Shown: piece after piece, positions 8,912 through 17,548 of the stretch
Numbering within the stretch: position 1 is the first letter of the stretch
Layout of the letters: every line of letters starts with the position of its first letter
Source of the DNA: Glaciimonas sp.
Lineage (GTDB): Bacteria; Pseudomonadota; Gammaproteobacteria; Burkholderiales; Burkholderiaceae_D
Direction: 5' to 3'
Assembly (NCBI GenBank): GCA_012927625.1
Contig: JABBOV010000014.1
Location: 85,250-149,249 of the forward strand
Length of the DNA: 64,000 nucleotides
Made by a program: the position numbers and the translations under genes
Notes under the pieces: model-generated
Databases searched by the model: none
Told to the model about the DNA's origin: nothing
Seen by the model: only the letters and a program-made list of their open reading frames with translations

Positions 8912-9847
8912 CTACGCGTGATTAAGCTCCTGGCTCAATGCCCGTTCGATATCGGCGCGCTGTAGGTCAGGGGCAAATTCCATGATGAAATCATAGGCAT
9001 ACGAGCGCAGATAGGTGCCGCGCCGTACTGCCAGCCGGGTCACATTCGGGGCAAACAGGTGCGACGCCTTAATCGCCTGCAGCCCCTGGTCGCGCTCAGG
9101 GTCGAATGCCATTGCTGCCAGCAGCCCAACCCCCATGCCGAGCGTCACATATTGCTTGATCACGTCCGAATCCATAGCTGTGAGCACAATATTAGTGCTT
9201 ACGCCAGCGTTATTGAAGGCGTCGTCGATGTGGCTGCGGCCAGTAAAGCCGCTGTCGTAAGTGATCAATGGATAGGTGGCAAGATCGTTCAAGCCAACAT
9301 TCGTTTGCGCCAAAAGCGGATGCCCGTTTGGCACCAGGATCAAGTGGCTCCAGCTATAGCAAGGGAAAGAAACCAAGTCTGGAAACTGGTTCAAGCCCTC
9401 GGTAGCAATGCCGATGTCGGTCTTGCCTGACAATACCCATTCGGCAATATGTTCCGGCGCGCTTTGCTGCAATGCAATGCGCACGTCCGGGAAAGCAACA
9501 CGAAAGGTTTGCACCACTTCCGGCAACACATAGCGCGCTTGGGTATGGGTGGCGGCGACCGTCAGCGTGCCGCTGGTCTGGCCGGAATATTCCTGCCCGG
9601 CGCGTTGCAAGTTCTCGGCCTCGATCAGCAAGCGTTCGATAATCTTCAGGATGCCTTTGCCAGGTTCGGTCAAGCCGGTCAGGCGCTTGCCGTTGCGCCC
9701 GAATATGTCGGCCCCCAGCTCGTCTTCCAGTTCGCGGATCTGGCGCGACACGCCTGGCTGCGAGGTACACAGCTCGCTCGCCACTTCGGTCAGGTTATAG
9801 CCGTGACGCGCTGTTTCACGAATAGAGCGCAATTGCTGGAAATTCAT
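8912..9847 (-). CDS. cysB: LysR-family regulator CysB
   Basis: 311 residues, close to the family length of about 320. N-terminal winged HTH (MNFQQLRSIRETARHGYNL, LCTSQPGVSRQIRELEDELG) is diagnostic of the CysB/Cbl subgroup. The C-terminal inducer-binding domain has the CysB-type segments TVAATHTQARYVLP and TYDSGFTGRSHID. CysB activates sulfate uptake and cysteine synthesis in response to N-acetylserine/O-acetylserine. It sits next to relics of cysTWA, its classical target, so the regulator outlived the transporter it once controlled here. It may now act on cysK or other cys genes elsewhere. Confidence 0.92.
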   Translation of the reverse strand: MNFQQLRSIRETARHGYNLTEVASELCTSQPGVSRQIRELEDELGADIFGRNGKRLTGLTEPGKGILKIIERLLIEAENLQRAGQEYSGQTSGTLTVAATHTQARYVLPEVVQTFRVAFPDVRIALQQSAPEHIAEWVLSGKTDIGIATEGLNQFPDLVSFPCYSWSHLILVPNGHPLLAQTNVGLNDLATYPLITYDSGFTGRSHIDDAFNNAGVSTNIVLTAMDSDVIKQYVTLGMGVGLLAAMAFDPERDQGLQAIKASHLFAPNVTRLAVRRGTYLRSYAYDFIMEFAPDLQRADIERALSQELNHA

Positions 9848-9876
9848 CAGCTATCCTAAAACGGAGTTGTTTATCA

Positions 9877-9930
9877 GTAGTGCAGGCCTCCGTGCCTGCA
9901 GCCCGGCGCAGGCACGGAGGCCTACGCTAC
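9877..9930. repeat. GTAG-type palindromic doublet (REP-like), locus 1
   Basis: GTAG followed by a stem-loop TGCAGGC...GCCTGCA, then an inverted copy ending in CTAC. The two halves together form a long imperfect palindrome. Near-identical units occur at 36545 and 55293. It occupies the gap between cysB and the cysA relic. Confidence 0.75.
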
Positions 9931-9960
9931 TTATTTATTTTTTTGTAAGTTGTATTCGGT

Positions 9961-10266
9961 TCAGATTGAATAATCTTCGACTAAGACATGCAGCCGTTCA
10001 GGCCGCACAATCAGGGTTTCGCCATCTTTCAACTTCAGTTGCGCAAAACGTTCATTCGAAATTACCGCTTCGATAATTTCCGCATTGTCATCGCGTTCCA
10101 GTTCCAGTTGCGCCAGCCCGGCGATGATGCGCAGCAACGTGGTCTTGCCGCAGCCGGACGGGCCGAGCAGGGCAGTCAATTGGCCGGCCGGAAAATGCAG
10201 CGACACATCATTCAGCGCCACAAAATTGCCGAACTGTTTATGAATATTCCTGACTTCGATGCTCAT
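9961..10266 (-). pseudogene. cysA: cysA, sulfate ABC transporter ATPase with large internal deletion
   Basis: The 101-codon open frame joins the first 51 residues of CysA ([15 protein letters not shown]; Walker [10 protein letters not shown]) directly to its last 50 residues ([26 protein letters not shown], the C-terminal regulatory part). CysA is normally about 350 residues, so roughly 250 are missing, including the Q loop, the LSGGQ signature and Walker B. The frame is preserved across the junction (about 10108-10116), but the product cannot hydrolyse ATP. The start overlaps the end of cysW by 4 nt, the normal operon arrangement. Confidence 0.88.
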
Positions 10267-11476
10267 GATTGCCGCTCCTGAAATTGCTCTGCGCCGGTGT
10301 CTGTATCAGCCAAGCGCCATTCGATCAGCGACTTCAGCGCCAGCGTTACCAATGCCAGCAAGGCCAACAGCGACGCGACTGCGAAAGCGGCGGCGAAGTT
10401 GTATTCGTTATAAAGAATTTCGACTTGCAACGGAATCGTGTTGGTTTCGCCGAGAATATGGCCGGACACCACCGACACCGCACCGAACTCGCCCATCGCC
10501 CGCGCATTGCAGAGAATTACGCCATACAACAAACCCCATTTGATATTCGGCAATGTGACAAACCAGAACGTCTTGAAGCCGGAAGCGCCCAACACTAGCG
10601 CGGCTTCTTCCTCTTCGCTGCCTTGCGATTGCATCAGCGGAATCAGTTCACGCGCGACAAACGGAAAGGTGACGAAAATCGTTGCCAGCACGATGCCCGG
10701 CACCGCAAACAAAATTTTGATGTCATGCTCATATAGCCAAGGCCAAAGCCAATCCTGGGCACCGAACAGCAGCACATAGATCAGGCCGGAAATCACCGGC
10801 GACACCGAAAACGGCAAGTCGATCAAGGTTAGCAAAATGCTCTTGCCGCGAAATTCGAACTTGGCGATACACTAGGACGACGCCACGCCGAACACCAGAT
10901 TCAACCGTACCGCAATCGCGGCGGTCAGCACAGTGAGCTTGATGGCAGACACTGCATCCGGCTCGGTAACGGCTGCCAAATAGGCTTGCCAACCTTTCTT
11001 GAACGCTTCGGCAAACACCGACAACAGCGGCACGAACAGAAACAGCGTCAGGAAAGCCAGCGCAAAGCCGGTCATCAGCGCTGGCAGAATAGTCGGAAAA
11101 ATCACCCGCGAAAAAGTCTGCAAAGGGTGCGCGCCCAGGCTGGCGGCGGCTTCCTCCAACTCGTGTTCGGCGTCTTCCAGCACCGGTTGCACAGTGTGCA
11201 CCACGAACGGCAGGCCAATGAAAGTCAGCGCGATCAGCACACCGGGCGGCGTGAACGCGACCTTGATCCCGGGCGGTTCCAGAAAGCGGCCGATCCATCC
11301 ATTGGGCGCATACAAAGCGGTCAACGCGATGCCGGCCACTGCCGTTGGCAATGCAAACGGCAAATCGACCAGTGCATCAATAATCTTCTTGCCGGGAAAA
11401 CGGTAACGCACCAGCTCCCAGGCCACAATGCCGCCGAACACCACATTCAGCGCGGCGGCCAGCAGTGTCGACGCTG
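10263..11476 (-). pseudogene. cysW: cysT-cysW fusion relic of the sulfate permease
   Basis: Reading leftward, 11476 to about 11060 is the middle of CysT ([55 protein letters not shown]). At the segment coding ALAF it passes in frame into the N-terminus of CysW ([23 protein letters not shown]-like, LNLVFGVA). A TAG at 10872-10874 stands where CysW homologues have Trp. CysW then continues ([46 protein letters not shown]) to its natural end. CysT lacks its first ~75 residues and its last ~60; CysW lacks only its extreme N-terminus. Both permease subunits are therefore dead. Confidence 0.88.
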
Positions 11477-11499
11477 TTTGATTTGCCGTCGGGGCGCTT

Positions 11500-11765
11500 A
11501 TCGTCTGGTGCCTGACGTTATTGGCCATCGTGGTACATGGAGGGGGACCGCGCCGCCCCGACACCGGTACGACAGCCGCCTGATGCAGCTGGGCAGGAAA
11601 ACACCCTCCTGCCCGTATCTTTTGCAAGTCACAACGCTGCCCGATATATGCGTACCGGCAAACTCTTTGCCATGGTCAAGCATGATGATGATGGCGTGAC
11701 ATTGTTCCTTCCGCGGTCTAGTCTTTCGGGAGCATGCATATGTATGCATCTTGTATCGGATCATT
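11500..11765 (-). pseudogene. Possible transposase scrap (IS30-like) at the truncated 5' end of cysT
   Basis: A short open stretch contains LDHGKEFAG, which resembles the DNGKEFA motif of IS30-family transposases; no continuation (normally NENTNGLLRQ) is visible. It lies where the missing N-terminus of cysT should be, so an old insertion could have removed it. Weak evidence, from one motif only. Confidence 0.25.
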
Positions 11766-12037
11766 ACGCTAACTATTTATTTGTGCATCAAACGACCATT
11801 TGTTTAACACTATTTTTACTAACCCGCGCAAATGCGGAATTATTGTTGTCGAAAGAAATGACGCGTTGCCTGATTATCCAATCGAGGCTCCGCAGCGAAA
11901 GCAAATGTTCAGTATGAAAGCGCAACTGTCCGGCCCCGGCCAGGAACAGCCAATAACGCAAAAGCGCCGAAGCGCCTTGCCACGCCATCGCTGGCGCAGC
12001 ACCATTATTCGCACTCCATCCCACAATTTAAAATCAC
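11766..12037. other. Intergenic stretch without a recognisable gene
   Basis: Between the transposase-like scrap and the receptor gene. A 78-codon minus-strand frame is present, but its product has no recognised motif. AT-rich in its first half. Probably debris from the same events that removed the 5' end of the sulfate operon. Confidence 0.4.
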
Positions 12038-14119
12038 TCAGAAATTTGCCGTGAAAGTCAGGCGGAAGGAACGCGACTCTATCGGGTGAAAGTGAATGTC
12101 GTTGACAGCCACCGGGTCGTTCGGCAAACGCGAGGCATAGAAGTAATCGATTGCGGACGCGCGCCGGTTGGCCAGGTTGAAGCCTTCGAGCTGGATGCGC
12201 ATTGTCGGATTGATTTTAAAGCCGATGCGCCCGTTGATGGTGGTAGTCGGACTGGAACGCACGCTGTTGTCCTCGATGAGCGGACGCGCACCGAAATAGC
12301 GCAGTTGCAGGGCGCCGAAATACGGGCCGACGTGATCGACGGCCAGCGCGACCGAGGCTACGCCTTCGACCGCACCCGGAATGCGCTCGCCGACAGGATC
12401 GAAGTCGCGAAAGCGCGCGCGGGCAAACGCCAGATCGGCATCGATCGTCAGCCATGGGGTCGGCTTGTAATAGTTGTTGAACTCGACGCCGGTACGGCGG
12501 CTGGGCCGCCCAGCCTGGGTAGTGCCCGCGTCGCCGGTGAAGATCAATTCCGACTCGAAATCCAGCCGGTAGAGCGCCAGGGAGCTTTGCAGGCCGGGAA
12601 TAATTTCCGTGCGCACTCCCACTTCCTGGCCCCTGGACCGCACCAAGGGCGTAACCCGGTCCGCCGGGTCGCCGGATTTGGGATCGACCGTAATCGTCGT
12701 GCCGCGTGCATCGTTGCTGTGGAAACCGCTGCCGAGGTTGACGTAATACTCGGTCTTGGCCCAGGGGCCGAAGATCAGGCTCAGCTTGGGACTGAGGATA
12801 TTGGCGTTCGTCTTGCCCGAGTTGGCCGGGTTGTCGCTGTTGACGTCAAACCGGTAATAGTCGCCGCGCACACCGGCGACGGTGCGAAACGTGTCGCGCC
12901 ATGTGGTCTTGTTTTCGACATACACGCCGGCGCTGCCTTCGACGATGTGGTCTTGCCGGGTGGTCGACATTCTTTGCTGCGCCACGGTGCTGAACAAGCC
13001 GTTGAAGATATTGTCATTTTGCAGCTGCAGTCCTACCGTGTTTTCCGACTGCTGACCCAGCCAAGGCCCGCGCCAGCTGTGGCTCAGGTTGACGCCGGTG
13101 GTGGTGCGCCGGTCGGGCTGGTTAAACTGGTCGCCATTGACCGGATCGTCCAAAAAGTAGGTGAAGTTGGAAAACAGGTCCAGCTTGTTGTGAATGATGT
13201 AGGCGTTGATATCGCTGGAACTCTCGGCCGTGTTCTGGTGCCATGCCGCCGACAGGCTGTAACGGTGCGACATGCCGCCGTCGGTGGGGTCGATCGCATC
13301 GAAACGGCCCAGCAAGCCGCTGTCCACCGCCCGCTGCGTAATCTGGTCGGTGGAATTCCACTTGGCGCGATAAGCCATGGCGGTGACATTGAAACCATTG
13401 GCGCCGCTACCTTCGCTGTAACGCAGCACGCCGTTGACTTTGCGATAGTCGTCCGGATGCGTGAAAGGCCCGTCGTTATGGAACAGTTCCAGCGCATACA
13501 GCAAGTTGCCGTTGCCTGCCTTGGGCGAATCGGCGAGCAGCGTGCGCAGGAAGCCGTTCTGTCCGACGCCGACGCTGGCGATACCCAAGTCGAGCTTGTC
13601 GACATAGACCACACTGGCGGTGCCGGCAGACGCGAAGTCGCCTTCGGCGGCGGAATACGGTCCCTTCTTGTATTCAAGGCGGGCCGCCAGTTCGGGAATC
13701 AGGAAATTGAGATCGGTCCATCCTTGTCCATGGGAATGGCTGCGCTGGTTGACCAGCATGCCATCGACTGTGGTGCGCAGGTCGGTGCCATGGTCCAGAT
13801 TGAAGCCGCGCAGGTAGAACTGATTGGCCTTGCCTTCGCCGCTGTGCTGGCTCACGACCAGACCGGGCACAGCTTCCAGCAGTTCGCCGGTCCGGTAGAC
13901 GGTGCGCGCTTCGAGCTGCTGCTGCGTGACCATGCCGGCATTCGCCGATTCCGCAATGCCGAGTTGGCTCGTGCGGGAGGTCTCGACCACTACCGAAGGT
14001 AGCGTCTTGTCTTCTTCGGCGGCCCACGCCCATGGGGTGACTAGTGACAAGCCCAGAAGCGCGGCTGCCATCGGGTTAAGCGTGCAATTCTGCGGACTTA
14101 TTGTTTTTGACGGATGCAT
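12038..14119 (-). CDS. TonB-dependent outer membrane receptor, probable metal uptake
   Basis: 693 residues from the ATG at 14117-14119, chosen because GGAG precedes it by 5 nt; an alternative ATG six codons upstream lacks a ribosome site. Signal peptide ends AWA before AEEDKTLPSVVVETS. The plug domain (about 40-160) shows YRTGELLEAVPGLVVSQHSG, FYLRGFNLDHGTDLRTTVDG and LEYKKGPYSAAEGDFASAG, then a long beta barrel ending in aromatic TANF, as porin-type barrels require. It is the last gene of a hupE-tonB-exbB-exbD cluster, which argues for uptake of nickel or cobalt (free or chelated) rather than a ferric siderophore. Substrate is inferred from HupE. Confidence 0.88.
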   Translation of the reverse strand: MHPSKTISPQNCTLNPMAAALLGLSLVTPWAWAAEEDKTLPSVVVETSRTSQLGIAESANAGMVTQQQLEARTVYRTGELLEAVPGLVVSQHSGEGKANQFYLRGFNLDHGTDLRTTVDGMLVNQRSHSHGQGWTDLNFLIPELAARLEYKKGPYSAAEGDFASAGTASVVYVDKLDLGIASVGVGQNGFLRTLLADSPKAGNGNLLYALELFHNDGPFTHPDDYRKVNGVLRYSEGSGANGFNVTAMAYRAKWNSTDQITQRAVDSGLLGRFDAIDPTDGGMSHRYSLSAAWHQNTAESSSDINAYIIHNKLDLFSNFTYFLDDPVNGDQFNQPDRRTTTGVNLSHSWRGPWLGQQSENTVGLQLQNDNIFNGLFSTVAQQRMSTTRQDHIVEGSAGVYVENKTTWRDTFRTVAGVRGDYYRFDVNSDNPANSGKTNANILSPKLSLIFGPWAKTEYYVNLGSGFHSNDARGTTITVDPKSGDPADRVTPLVRSRGQEVGVRTEIIPGLQSSLALYRLDFESELIFTGDAGTTQAGRPSRRTGVEFNNYYKPTPWLTIDADLAFARARFRDFDPVGERIPGAVEGVASVALAVDHVGPYFGALQLRYFGARPLIEDNSVRSSPTTTINGRIGFKINPTMRIQLEGFNLANRRASAIDYFYASRLPNDPVAVNDIHFHPIESRSFRLTFTANF

Positions 14120-14332
14120 GGATTCTCCAACGTGCAAGTCAACAATGACAGCAGGCCCCTAAAACAAGGGAACACGGCATCTGGGATGTTAAATTTCGTA
14201 TGAGTCACTGATGTTACGCACGGAGCAATGTTGAGTATTGACAATTGTCTAATATTTAAAGATTAGCAATGAACAGCATTTCGCAAAAGCGTACTAATCT
14301 CTGCCCATAGGCGCGGACTGTGTGATTAAAAC

Positions 14333-14746
14333 TTAATGCTGTGTATTCGGTTCGGTCAGGAAGCCGATTTTAGTCAGGCCGCCGGTTTGCGCTGCCGCCA
14401 TCACCTGCGCCACCTTTTCATAATGCGTGTGCCGGTCCGCACGCAGATGCATTTCCGGTTGCGGCGACTGTGCGGCCGCCAATGCGATGCGCGCCGCGAG
14501 GGCATTTTCATCGACCGCGATGCCGTTCCAATGGACCACGCCCGCCACATCGACCGACAAGTCGATGTGCGGCGGCTTGACATCGTTGGGTTGACTGGCC
14601 GCGCGCGGAAGCTCCAGCTTTACCGCATGATTAATGACTGGAATAGTGATGATGAAAATGATGAGCAGCACCAGCATCACATCCACCAAAGGCGTCATGT
14701 TAATTTCTGACATCGCATCTTCGTCATCGGAGGCGCCAAAGCTCAT
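14333..14746 (-). CDS. exbD: ExbD biopolymer transport protein
   Basis: 137 residues with one N-terminal TM segment (about 20-42) carrying the essential Asp in NMTPLVDVMLVLLIIFI, and a periplasmic C-terminal domain. Member of the ExbD/TolR family, which with ExbB forms the proton channel that energises TonB. Directly downstream of exbB (2-bp gap) and 213 bp upstream of the receptor gene. Complete, with no missing key residues. Confidence 0.9.
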   Translation of the reverse strand: MSFGASDDEDAMSEINMTPLVDVMLVLLIIFIITIPVINHAVKLELPRAASQPNDVKPPHIDLSVDVAGVVHWNGIAVDENALAARIALAAAQSPQPEMHLRADRHTHYEKVAQVMAAAQTGGLTKIGFLTEPNTQH

Positions 14747-14748
14747 GC

Positions 14749-15468
14749 TTATTCTCCCGCCGAACGAACACGGACCAACGATGCCGGCTGACCCACCCGC
14801 GCGCCGGTAATCAAGTAGGCATGCAGGTCGTGCGCAAAGTTGGACAATTGCGAAAGAATCGCCTTATTGCTGCGGGTCAGCGCGTTGTAACCCACCACCG
14901 CAGGGATCGCGACCACCAATCCCATGGCGGTCATGATGAGTGCTTCGCCGACCGGACCGGCGACCTTGTCGATACTGGCCTGGCCTGAGACGCCTATCCC
15001 CACCAGCGCATGATAAATACCCCAGACGGTACCGAACAGGCCGACGAATGGCGCAGTGCTGCCAATCGACGCTAGGATTTGCAAGTTACTGTGCAAACGG
15101 CTACTGATGTTATCAATCGAGCGGCGCAAGCAGCTGGTCAACCATTCGCTCAGAGGCAAGGCGCCTTGCAAGTCCTCTTTGCTGTGCGCATGGTGCGCGA
15201 CGGCATTGGCACCATCTTCCGCCAATGCGCGAAAAGGGTTGCCGTGGCGATGCGGCCCCAGCAACAGCATGCCTTGCTCCAGACTTTTTTCATGCCAGAA
15301 AACTTCGCCTGCGACGATCGCTTGGCGCCGCAGCGCAAGCAGGTTCCAGGCTTTCAATGCAATCACATACCAGGACAAAATCGACATGATCAATAAAATC
15401 ACCGCCACTATCCGGATCACCGAATCGCCTTGCGCCCACAGGTTGGCTAGACCATATGCATTATTCAT
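14749..15468 (-). CDS. exbB: ExbB/TolQ-type proton channel protein
   Basis: 239 residues with three TM segments: near 18-38, about 135-160 (SIGSTAPFVGLFGTVWGIYH, the family signature) and about 175-200 (AVGEALIMTAMGLVVAIPAV-like). Together with ExbD it converts proton flux into TonB motion. It sits between tonB and exbD, so this is a dedicated TonB-ExbB-ExbD set for the adjacent receptor. Complete by length and motifs. Confidence 0.9.
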   Translation of the reverse strand: MNNAYGLANLWAQGDSVIRIVAVILLIMSILSWYVIALKAWNLLALRRQAIVAGEVFWHEKSLEQGMLLLGPHRHGNPFRALAEDGANAVAHHAHSKEDLQGALPLSEWLTSCLRRSIDNISSRLHSNLQILASIGSTAPFVGLFGTVWGIYHALVGIGVSGQASIDKVAGPVGEALIMTAMGLVVAIPAVVGYNALTRSNKAILSQLSNFAHDLHAYLITGARVGQPASLVRVRSAGE

Positions 15469-15517
15469 AATCGTGCTTTCACAAGAAATGGGATTAAAAA
15501 CCAGGGCAAAAGATAAA

Positions 15518-16381
15518 TTAATTCAGTTGAAAGATGATCGGAACCTGTACCCAGGCGGCGACTGCGGTATCCCCCTGGCGCGCCGGGATAAAGCGCCACT
15601 GGCGTACCGCATGCAACGCCGCTTCGTCAAACAAGGATGAGCCACTACTGTTCTGGATGCGTACTTCACCGGCGCTACCCTCGACTGTCACATGTACCCG
15701 TAACATTACCTTGCCCACTTCACCCAGGCGGCGCAATACAGGGGGGTAGGAGGGCGGCGGATTATTCAGGTAAGCAGCATCGAAGCGCGGTGCCACTACC
15801 GCAGCTGGAGGTGCGGGGGTGGGTAGTGAGGGCGGTGCTGCAGCAAGCGGCGCGGTTTTATCCACCGGCGCGTCGGCTGCCGCTGTTTGCTCTTGTTGTT
15901 TCGGTGTCGTCAATGCACGCTCGCTCGGCGCCGTCTTTGGCGCGCGCGTGGCTTTCGGTGGTCGCTGCAGGCGTTGCTTGGGCAGGGGTACGGGCTTGGG
16001 CAACGGTGCCGGTTTGGGTAACGGCAAGGACGGCGGTGTTTCTACTGCCGGTTGCAGCTTAGGTTGCGGCAAAAGCTGCGCCATGACCATGGGCGGTGCA
16101 GACACAGGCTGCATTGCAGGCTGGCGCGCCGATAGCGCATATATCCACCCCAAGCCTGCGCCGTGCAATGCCGTAATCAACAGCAGCACAGCCCAGCGGG
16201 AATGGCGGGAATGGGGCGACTCTAGCATTCCATGAGCGCTGCCAACCAAGTGCTGGGGCGGGTGCCGATCCAATGCGGGCTCTTGTGCCGGGATGGCGTC
16301 GGTCCCCCTATTCGGTTTGTGCGCCGGTGCCATTGCCGGGTGGGGATGATTGGGATTTGCCATTTGCCACCACAAAATCAT
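15518..16381 (-). CDS. tonB: TonB energy transducer
   Basis: 287 residues. A cytoplasmic N-terminus is followed by one TM (RWAVLLLITALHGAGLGWIY, about 63-82), a periplasmic Pro/Lys-rich spacer (LPLPKPAPLPKPVPLPKQ) and the C-terminal TonB domain with YPPVLRRLGEVGKVMLRVHV and SLFDEAALHAVRQWRFIPAR. The first ATG overlaps the TGA of the hupE remnant (ATGA), so that start is plausible; an alternative Met lies six codons in. It spans the periplasm to drive the outer membrane receptor encoded downstream. Confidence 0.9.
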   Translation of the reverse strand: MILWWQMANPNHPHPAMAPAHKPNRGTDAIPAQEPALDRHPPQHLVGSAHGMLESPHSRHSRWAVLLLITALHGAGLGWIYALSARQPAMQPVSAPPMVMAQLLPQPKLQPAVETPPSLPLPKPAPLPKPVPLPKQRLQRPPKATRAPKTAPSERALTTPKQQEQTAAADAPVDKTAPLAAAPPSLPTPAPPAAVVAPRFDAAYLNNPPPSYPPVLRRLGEVGKVMLRVHVTVEGSAGEVRIQNSSGSSLFDEAALHAVRQWRFIPARQGDTAVAAWVQVPIIFQLN

Positions 16382-16588
16382 GCCGCAAGTAATGCCTTAT
16401 GGGTTACGCTGAACACCAATAAGCCAATGGCTGCAGTCCAGCTGCCGGAGACGCGAATCGCAATCGGAAGCCAGCGCGCCTGCAATAAAATCCGTTGTGC
16501 CCACCATGACGCCATGCGCATGTGCCGGTTCGGCCAGGAGGCTTAACGCCAACATACCGAAAAGTCTGACTGAAAAGCGCGCCTCCAT
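16378..16588 (-). pseudogene. Second hupE/ureJ-like gene, internally deleted and frameshifted
   Basis: Starts MEARFSVRLFGMLALSLLAE with a signal peptide ending AHA, then HGVMVGTTDFIAGAL, a HupE-type N-terminus. In another frame the segment LPIAIRVSGSWTAAIGLLVF followed by SVTHKALLAA and a stop is a HupE-type C-terminus. About 150 residues between them are missing and the two parts are out of frame. It starts 5 bp after the intact hupE and its old stop overlaps the tonB start, so it was a genuine operon member before the deletion. Confidence 0.75.
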
Positions 16589-16592
16589 CCTG

Positions 16593-17192
16593 CTAGGTTC
16601 CGGTAAAAGCATGCGTCAGGAAATAGGTGCCTCCTGCGGCAATCAATGTTCCACCAGCGCGTAAAGCATAAGCCCCCATCTTCCAGCGATGGATGTTTCC
16701 GATCAGAATGCCGATCAAATGCAGTCCTCCTGTAGCTGTCACAAATCCGATCGAATACGTCAACGCATTCGCCGAGGCAGGCAACTCCGCGCCATGCGCA
16801 TGGCCATGGAAAATTGCGAAAATACCGACGATAACAGCAGCAAGCCACACAGGGGGTGTCGCTTCGGCAGCCACCATGGCTCCCAAAATAAGTGCTGATA
16901 ATGCAATGCCAATTTCCACCCCGGGTAGTGGAATACCGAATGCGCCCAGCGCACCGCCAAACGCCATCACAATGGGGAAAGTCACCGGCAAAAGCCAAAT
17001 GGCGGGTTTGCCGAATTGCGCGCCCCATATTCCTACCGCAACCATGGCAATGATGTGGTCCCATCCCATTATCGGATGCTCAAACCCCGCAATAAATCCG
17101 CCCGACAAATCTCCTTGGCCCACATGCGCCGAAGCAGTCAGGGGCAACAGACAGCACAACTCTATTGCAAGCGACCGGCTCCAAGGTTGCAA
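16593..17192 (-). CDS. hupE: HupE/UreJ-family metal permease
   Basis: About 199 residues if the TTG at 17190-17192 is the start, giving QPWSRSLAIELCCLLPLTAS as signal peptide ahead of HVGQGDLSGG; the open frame continues upstream without a convincing ATG, so the start is uncertain. The body has six hydrophobic segments and the HupE signatures FEHPIMGWDHIIAMVAVGIW and FHGHAHGAELP, with conserved His residues used for nickel or cobalt. It would import the metal across the inner membrane after the TonB-dependent receptor brings it into the periplasm. First recognisable gene of the uptake operon. Confidence 0.85.
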   Translation of the reverse strand: MQPWSRSLAIELCCLLPLTASAHVGQGDLSGGFIAGFEHPIMGWDHIIAMVAVGIWGAQFGKPAIWLLPVTFPIVMAFGGALGAFGIPLPGVEIGIALSALILGAMVAAEATPPVWLAAVIVGIFAIFHGHAHGAELPASANALTYSIGFVTATGGLHLIGILIGNIHRWKMGAYALRAGGTLIAAGGTYFLTHAFTGT

Positions 17193-17548
17193 TCCAGTTC
17201 TGCAAGTTACGGCTTGATCTTCTAGTGTTGCTATTAGAGGTTGAATGGATGTCTTTCCTGATTGTTGTTTGGGATAGGGATCCGGTGTTCCTTCTTTTTC
17301 TTTTTCCTCCTTGTCTGAGTCGTGCACCATGACGCAAAACCAATAGGTATGCTAAAAAGTCTACCCACTTCCAAGTAGGCGTATTTGATATGCAACAAAG
17401 AAGGTAATGGGGGTGTGCAGCGATGGAAGCATCCAGCGCCATGCGTTTGCTCGGCAGTCGCCTTTCCTGACAACAAAAAATCTTTATGGTGCTTTTTGTT
17501 ATAAATAGTGTGCAATAAACGACCGGATACTGTTGGCGAATTACTTGA
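17193..17548. other. Gap upstream of hupE, no gene recognised
   Basis: Several short frames exist on the minus strand, but none shows a domain or repeat. The region must contain the promoter of the hupE-tonB operon. No clear operator was seen; a NikR-like or Zur-like palindrome could not be identified by eye. Confidence 0.4.

Noticed and set aside
11788..12024. 78-codon minus-strand frame, possibly a cyclopropane fatty acid synthase tail
   Set aside because: The likeness was limited to a few aromatic and small residues, with no signature; left as unassigned DNA.
12086..14002. A 638-codon plus-strand open frame across the receptor gene
   Set aside because: It is antisense to a TonB-dependent receptor with clear plug and barrel motifs; the product has no domain and an odd composition. 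GC-rich third positions on the other strand explain it. The same holds for the long antisense frames in 7365-8660, 24905-26155, 27446-28777 and 53784-55034.
14190..14240. NikR-like site (GTATGA half) upstream of the receptor
   Set aside because: Only one half-site is present; the expected TCATAC 16 bp further on is absent. The substrate guess rests on hupE alone.
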